64,000 bases of DNA from Leishmania donovani. Taxonomy: Eukaryota > Euglenozoa > Kinetoplastea > Trypanosomatida > Trypanosomatidae. The position numbers were made by a program, and so were the translations under genes. The notes beneath the pieces are model-generated. The model saw only the letters and a program-made list of their open reading frames with translations. It was not told where the DNA came from and ran no database searches. The stretch is from the NCBI RefSeq assembly GCF_000227135.1, contig NC_018263.1:1889367-1953366 (forward strand), written 5' to 3'. Below are positions 58,469 to 64,000 of the stretch, piece after piece (the stretch's first letter is position 1; each line of letters opens with the position of its first letter).

Positions 58469-59509
58469 TCACAAGTTGGGTCTCAACCGCTTGTAGTTCT
58501 CGTACGAGCGGCCCATCTTGGAAGCAGCACAGTGCACGGCACAGTGCGGCGATGATGCTGATTTACCGGCCGCATGGGCGGCGCGAGGCGTCTCGCGGAG
58601 GAGGCCGTCGAGCCTTCCCTGCTCCTCCAGCGTCATTTGATCACGGTAGCGCGGCGCCCGCCACTCCGGGTACGATGGCTCCCACTCGCGCTTTCGCACG
58701 GGGCTGCTGAATGCGGCAGCGGTGCTGCCGACATGCGCGTCCTCGTACGGAGAGCGGCGAAGCGCGCGACGTGTAGCTGGCTCCGTGATCGGGGTCGAGG
58801 TGGTTTGCCGCATGGAGCCCGACGAGGCAGCAGCCGATTTGCGCTTGTCCTGTCGAAGGACGTACTGTACTCGCAACTTGAACTGCGCATTCTGAAGGCG
58901 TCGCTCAATGAACGTCGCTGGCTTGCCCAGCGACCTGGACACCTGTCGCACGGTGGCACCGCCACGGATCATGCGGTAGATTGTGAGATCATCCTCGAAA
59001 GTGAAGAACTTGCTGTGACTAAAAGGGTGGTTGGCAGGGTTCTTCATCTCTTCCTCGGAGAGGGTTTCGGTGCTGTTCATAATCGCTTGCCAGTCCAGCG
59101 ACGTCTTCATCGACCAGGAGGAGTCGTCACCGCTGGCAAAGTCGTCTGGCATGCGGCGTCGACGCGCGCCAGCCTTGCGTGCAAAGCGAGTCGCAGTTCT
59201 GGCTTCGCCACCTTGCTGTCCGGCTACGCCCTCTCTTGCACCTGCCGGTGCGTCGTAAGCGCTGTGCAAAATGCCGCTGGACTGAATAAGCTCATAGGCC
59301 GTATTAATCACCTTCATGCGATTGTCATCGCCGCTGCTCAAATCGGGGTGGTGCAGCCGTGCCATCTCGAGGTACTGCCGCCGCACGTCGTCCACTCCGG
59401 GTCGACTAGATGCCGGTGCGCGTGGATTGTACGTGAGGCCGAGCACCTTGAACGCAGCCACAATGTCCTCGACGGCAGGGGCACAACGGAAGACCGTGCG
59501 AGAGAACAT
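58469..59509 (-). CDS. J-domain (DnaJ-like) protein, probably mitochondrial
   Basis: This is a 346-residue protein with an ATG start (MFSRTVFRCAPAVED). The N-terminus has Arg, Cys and hydrophobic residues, fitting a mitochondrial presequence. A J-domain occupies about 16-79: FKVLGLTYNPR, a loop longer than usual (APASSRPGVDD), QYLEMARLHHPDLSSGDD with the essential H54-P-D56, and VINTAYELIQ. It would recruit and stimulate an HSP70, presumably the mitochondrial one. A second conserved-looking segment (about 170-215: FTFEDDLTIYRMIRGGATVRQVSRSLGKPATFIERRL) resembles a helix-turn-helix or SANT-like fold. The C-terminal third is basic and low in complexity until a final MGRSYENYKRLRPNL. No zinc-finger or substrate-binding domain of class A/B J-proteins is present, so it is a class C type. 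Confidence 0.82.
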   Translation of the reverse strand: MFSRTVFRCAPAVEDIVAAFKVLGLTYNPRAPASSRPGVDDVRRQYLEMARLHHPDLSSGDDNRMKVINTAYELIQSSGILHSAYDAPAGAREGVAGQQGGEARTATRFARKAGARRRRMPDDFASGDDSSWSMKTSLDWQAIMNSTETLSEEEMKNPANHPFSHSKFFTFEDDLTIYRMIRGGATVRQVSRSLGKPATFIERRLQNAQFKLRVQYVLRQDKRKSAAASSGSMRQTTSTPITEPATRRALRRSPYEDAHVGSTAAAFSSPVRKREWEPSYPEWRAPRYRDQMTLEEQGRLDGLLRETPRAAHAAGKSASSPHCAVHCAASKMGRSYENYKRLRPNL

Positions 59510-62500
59510 GGCTAAACGCGCAGGGGAGACTGGGTGGGCTACCCTGCTTCGGAGAAGAGGCGTGAAGCTGTATGGCGTCCAAAAAGGGAGCGAGCGCAGT
59601 TAGAGCAGAGCCTGCGGTGACGTTAGAGGCACACGCAAGCACAGACGAAAAGAAAGAAAGCCAAAACTGCGGTGAGCGCTGCGGGACATGAACCATTCAC
59701 GCGCAGCCCGTCCCCCTGTGCAAAAGCAGACCTGTGCTTTGTGGACTTCTGCCGATAGGAGTGAGCAGGCTCTTGGCACACGCACACACAGTAAAGATGC
59801 GGAGAGAGAACGATGCAGGGCGGAAGATGGAAGGGCTCCAAACAGCAACGTGCTGCTCGCTCTTCTTTCGCTCACACAAGTGAGCAGTTGAAGGAGGGGG
59901 AGGAGCACGCCGCCTACAGCGCAAGGACAGCTTTTTTACTGAGAAGAAAACATCGATGAGTCATCTCCCACATCCACCCTCCACCACATGCACACCCTCC
60001 CTCCCGATCACTAATCTGCGTTATGGGACAGACGTTGCTGTTGTTGTTTTCGCCGCACTTTGAGCGCCGAGAGTAATCCGGTACGCTGCAAGGGGGACAC
60101 TCATCACAACTCAGGTGTCGGCCTTGAGGATGGCGCGGTTGCATGCGAGTGTGCCCGCGGCACCACCTAGCTTGACCTACTGAATGCAGAAGGTCGCATT
60201 CTCTGTAGTGGACATGTGCTTGCCGTGGTGAGCGTATTTTCCATTTGGCGTTGCTTTGTTTGTTTCGCTGTCGGTGGTGGTTCATTCTTGCCGGGCATTC
60301 GCCTCATACACTCGACTGAAGAGCGCACTATCAGGCGATGATGATGATGACGGAGACACAACAGAAACACAAAACGAGGGAGGGAAGGGACGGAGGGGGA
60401 GGGTCCAAGCGCGAATGAGGATGAAAGGCGAAGGGGAAAGAAAACATACGAAAAACCAGAGAAACACACAAGGGAAAGAGGAACCAAAACAGGCAAATAA
60501 AAAGCGATCAAAGGCGTAATCCTCGTTAAACAATAGACGCGAAAAACACAGAAAAGAAAAAGTGTGCAGGGACAGGGAGGGAAGTAAATAGACAACATGA
60601 GACAGCGACGCACAAAAACATGTCATCCAAGACGCATACGCGCAGGCATCACAAAGGCGGAGAGGTAGAGTCGGCTCACACATGTGCATACGCAGAGTTG
60701 AAGGGAAACAAAATATACGTTGCTGTGGTTTCGACGGGCGCAGGAGCAGCAAGACGACAACGACGAAAGAGCGTGCCACGAACTTACTTAATGGAGACGC
60801 GGAATGGTGTGGTGCACGTAGGAGGCGCTGCGAAAGCACGCATGTGCCCTCGATTCATCCGAAACGCAGATCTATCTTTCCTTCTTTCGTCGTAACCACA
60901 CAGCCGGCGCTCAGTCTCTCCGTTTCTGTATATGTGTCGTGTTGAGTGCATTTTCGTCCCCCTCTCTCCGCGCATTCCCCAGAATCCAGTGAAACGCGCA
61001 ATCAGCACGACAGGGACGAAGCCAAACAAAAAAGAACGTGAAACGGACTACTAATCGAAATTTCGTATTCTCTTTTTTCCGTGCTCTTCGTCTACTAACC
61101 TTACAAGTGGAAAGAAGCGAAAGAGCAGGGTAGTGGCTTGGCTGGGCACTCGTCTGTAACCGAAGCGCATCCCCGGAGCAAGTCGGAAGTCGTGCTGCTC
61201 GAGATGCGGTCGAGGAATATAGCGAGGATAGATAACTATGACCCCGCGCGCCGTTTCTTTTTTTTTGTGGTTTCGGTAAGCAGTTATCTTCTTTTTTTTT
61301 ACATTTTGAGCTACGCAGAAAAAAGAGGCTCACAAACGCATACCGTAACAGAAGTGCTCACGCGCACACATGCACACACACAGGGATCTGAATTCTCCCT
61401 CGCTTGCTATTTCTGCTGCACTATACATGATTGACTGTCTGCTGATGTTTTCTTTTTGGCATTGATCCCTCCTCCTTTGCCCGTGCTGGGGCTTCTGCTG
61501 CAACAGGCCAAAACGTTATGGATAGATGCTAGTATGTCTTCCTTGGTATGTTTGCGCACGCATGCCTGTCTCGCGGTCTCTGGTCGTGCCATCCCCTTCG
61601 TGGAAAAATGGGTCGAGGAGAGCCCCCTTTTTTTGTGCCCATCATCGAAGTGGAGACCACGCACACCACAAAGCCAAACCGGCATGCGACAGGCGTAAAC
61701 ACACACACACACGTAATCTTAGGAAGACATGAAAAAACCGAGCACAGAGCACGGGGCGCGCAAATCATAACCATAAAACGGAAGAAACACACACACACAC
61801 AATACATATATACAGATACTCGTAGGATGCGTAGAAGCGCAAGAGCACGCGAGAAACGCAAAACCAAAAAGGGCGCACACACAGAGGAACACAGACAGAG
61901 GCGCACAAAAAGAAAATAATAATAATCATGCTCACAAAAGGGTAACTATCACATGGCATCGCCTGCCACGTCACCCACACAACAACAGCAACGGACGCAC
62001 GTGCGTCATCTACCGCAAAGCGAAACGCATGCACACCCACGGCTGAAAGAACAACAACAAAAAAAAAACGTGCAAACATACACACACACACACACAACAC
62101 CTCCACGCTATGGCCACATTTTCCTCTCTGTGTGTCTGTGTTTATGTCTCCGGCTCCTCCATCGCATGCACGACAAAGGTCAACCTGACACAGGGGATGG
62201 ATGCTCTCACGTGCCGACGAAGAATGCCATAACACGCTCACAAGAGAGAGAGAGGGAGGGGGATCGGCAGGCAGAGAGGCATGCGAACGTTGGCGAAGCA
62301 GACAATCAGATACGCCTCGCAGAGTCCTTCTGCTTTTTTTTTCATCAGACCAAAGAACAACCAGAAATTACGGAAAAGAAGTGAGAAGAACGAGAAAACA
62401 ATCCAAGGGCGGAAACAGAAGAGACAGAAAGCGATAAAAAGGTTTCATGCTCAGCATCCAAAATGCATATACCGTAGGCACCATCGGCAAAGACGGGCGT

Positions 62501-63459
62501 AGAAAGAAAAAGAGCAACAAATGGCACAGAAAGACCCCTCCCAGTGCCTTCCAGGAAAGCTGCGCGTATGGGAGGAGAGACAAGAAGCACATGCGCATCA
62601 CATCCGACTCGAGGCCGCCCATACGCCGCTGAATGAAGCCGAGAGAAGAGGTTGAGGGGGGGGGTAACTTCAATCATGTTTTACAAAGCCAACAAACACA
62701 ACAAAAAAACACTACTCACCAGTGTATCAGTTTTCTTGATTTACCTGACCTTGTTCTCTTTTCGCAGTTGCCTTCACCCCCCACACACACACTCCTCGAA
62801 ACACACTTTTATCCGCGTGTAATGGAGGTAGAGGTGGAGATCAACGCATCTAAGCCAGGGAAAAAAGGCGAAGCCCACACACGCAAACACGCACACATCC
62901 TGCAGACATGACATACATGATGGCCAAGTGCCAAGCGTCCAGAGACACCGACCGACCTCATGCCCAACCACCCTCCCGCCCCAACCTCTCGCTCACACGT
63001 CAGAGGTGATAACCACTGTGTTTGAGTGTGAGGCCGAGTGCATGCATGCGCACAGGCAGGGGCTGGGGTGAAAGGGAGGCATCTCGGCTATTCCCTCTCC
63101 GCTCTTCTTCCCTTTCTTTGTTGGCAAGCATCAATTTAGGCACACTGGGTGTGCCAGTGCCCAAAGTGGCTCCTGTTGTGTGCATCGATCAGCCTGTGTG
63201 CGCGTGCGTTGGACCTCGCTGTTTCACACGCCCAGCATTCCTCAATCTGGTGAGAACATGCCCATCCCGCCAACGTCCGGAAAAAAAAAAAGACGATGGC
63301 AAAAAGAGGCATCAGTTGCTTGCTGCATTCCTGCGGAAGCATCAAGGGAAAGCAGCGCATCTCATCGAAAAGGGAGGCAGGACGAAACCTTCAAAAGAGC
63401 TCTAAGCCTTGGTCCATCTCGGTTATACCGAAACAAAAAAATGCCTCTTTTTCGTCAAC
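59510..63459. other. Gene-free stretch right of the J-protein gene
   Basis: There is no supported gene in 3.9 kb. From 60.3 to about 62.6 kb the + strand is strongly purine-rich, which means pyrimidine-rich on the - strand, in keeping with leftward transcription. At about 62.73 kb the bias changes and a + strand pyrimidine tract followed by CAG appears (see findings). Small CA runs are present near 61700, 61790 and 62085. Confidence 0.6.
62822..62911 (+). CDS. Doubtful 29-codon small ORF after a splice-acceptor-like tract
   Basis: This ATG frame encodes 29 residues beginning MEVEVEINASKPGKKGEAH. It follows a + strand pyrimidine tract ending in CTCTTTTCGCAG (about 62756-62767). It is very short and there is no other support. 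Confidence 0.12.
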   Translation: MEVEVEINASKPGKKGEAHTRKHAHILQT

Positions 63460-63785
63460 GTTTCCGCTTCTTTTTTGTTCCTCGGCTAAAGATGCGCACG
63501 TGTGTGCGTCGTCCCCTTGCTATCAGCGATATGGTCGCCCGTTCTTCTTCCTTTTTTCCGATATACTCGAATATCGGTGCATCTCTGAACGACACTCGGC
63601 CCTTTCTTCTCTAAGTATTTTTGTAAGGTACGTTTGGGGAAGTACCGTTTTTCTTTTCTCCTTTTATTGTCCATCATCAACCTGCCCACTTCCAGCCCTC
63701 TCCCCCGAACACGCCAACGAGACATATGTACGCATGCGCACCCACAGCTCTCTATCCGCTGCTAAGCCGCCGCTCAATCCTGGTC
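63460..63785. repeat. Repeat copy R3, running into the terminal gap
   Basis: This stretch matches 41513-41838 along its full length and is cut by N bases at the same kind of position. The unique sequence to its left shows where the repeat, or the shared contig end, begins. Confidence 0.85.
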
Positions 63786-64000
63786 NNNNNNNNNNNNNNN
63801 NNNNNNNNNNNNNNNNNNNNNNNNNNNNNNNNNNNNNNNNNNNNNNNNNNNNNNNNNNNNNNNNNNNNNNNNNNNNNNNNNNNNNNNNNNNNNNNNNNNN
63901 NNNNNNNNNNNNNNNNNNNNNNNNNNNNNNNNNNNNNNNNNNNNNNNNNNNNNNNNNNNNNNNNNNNNNNNNNNNNNNNNNNNNNNNNNNNNNNNNNNNN
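63786..64000. other. Assembly gap reaching the window edge
   Basis: N bases run from here to the end of the window; length beyond is unknown. Confidence 0.99.

Noticed and set aside
60282..60839. 185-codon - strand frame rich in Phe, Leu, Ser and Cys, superficially membrane-protein-like
   Set aside because: It is the translation of a pyrimidine-rich spacer, has a non-ATG start, and shows no helix pattern that differs from neighbouring frames.

Overview
This window is nuclear DNA of a trypanosomatid, almost certainly Leishmania or a close relative. Every gene is a single uninterrupted, GC-rich reading frame. Genes sit head to tail over tens of kilobases on one strand, separated by 0.4-4.7 kb spacers full of polypyrimidine tracts and GT/CA runs, as expected where mRNAs are made by trans-splicing from polycistronic transcripts. 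There are no bacterial-type promoters, ribosome binding sites, terminators, CRISPR arrays or rRNA genes, and I found no convincing tRNA. From memory, and unverified, the methylthioribose-1-phosphate isomerase neighbourhood suggests the equivalent of L. major chromosome 36.

Layout. From 1 to about 20.2 kb six genes run on the + strand: a 5'-truncated PLRG1/PRP46 spliceosomal WD40 protein, a RABL3-like divergent GTPase, a large leucine-rich-repeat protein, a coiled-coil protein of unknown function, a 2H phosphoesterase and a SWEET-type sugar transporter. At about 20.2-21.65 kb is a convergent strand-switch region. It contains a degenerate SIDER-like retroposon and a block of homopolymers and very high GC. 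From 21.65 to 59.5 kb eleven genes run on the - strand. In order of increasing coordinate they are DNAAF1/ODA7, an exosome RNase PH-like subunit, VPS8 (CORVET), a coiled-coil cytoskeletal protein, a calponin-homology protein, methylthioribose-1-phosphate isomerase, a small membrane protein, IMPACT, an ALKBH6-like dioxygenase, a triple-START protein and a mitochondrial-type J-protein. The rightmost 4.5 kb has no recognisable gene and ends in an assembly gap.

The region around 41.0-44.06 kb is repetitive and badly assembled. Two 99-base N runs are each flanked by duplicated sequence. One of these repeats (shared by 41.0-42.1 kb) recurs at 63.46 kb, where it again runs into a gap. These look like repeat-broken contig ends rather than real biology.

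Gene content is mostly housekeeping, with a modest flagellar/cytoskeletal theme on the - strand (DNAAF1, the coiled-coil protein, the CH-domain protein). I did not find a clear undescribed system. The items most worth a second look are the strand-switch region with its retroposon, the cysteine cluster and N-terminal extension of the AlkB protein, the triple-START architecture, the divergent RABL3-like G motifs, and two stretches that look like decayed coding sequence (about 34.5-35.5 kb and 56.7-57.4 kb).
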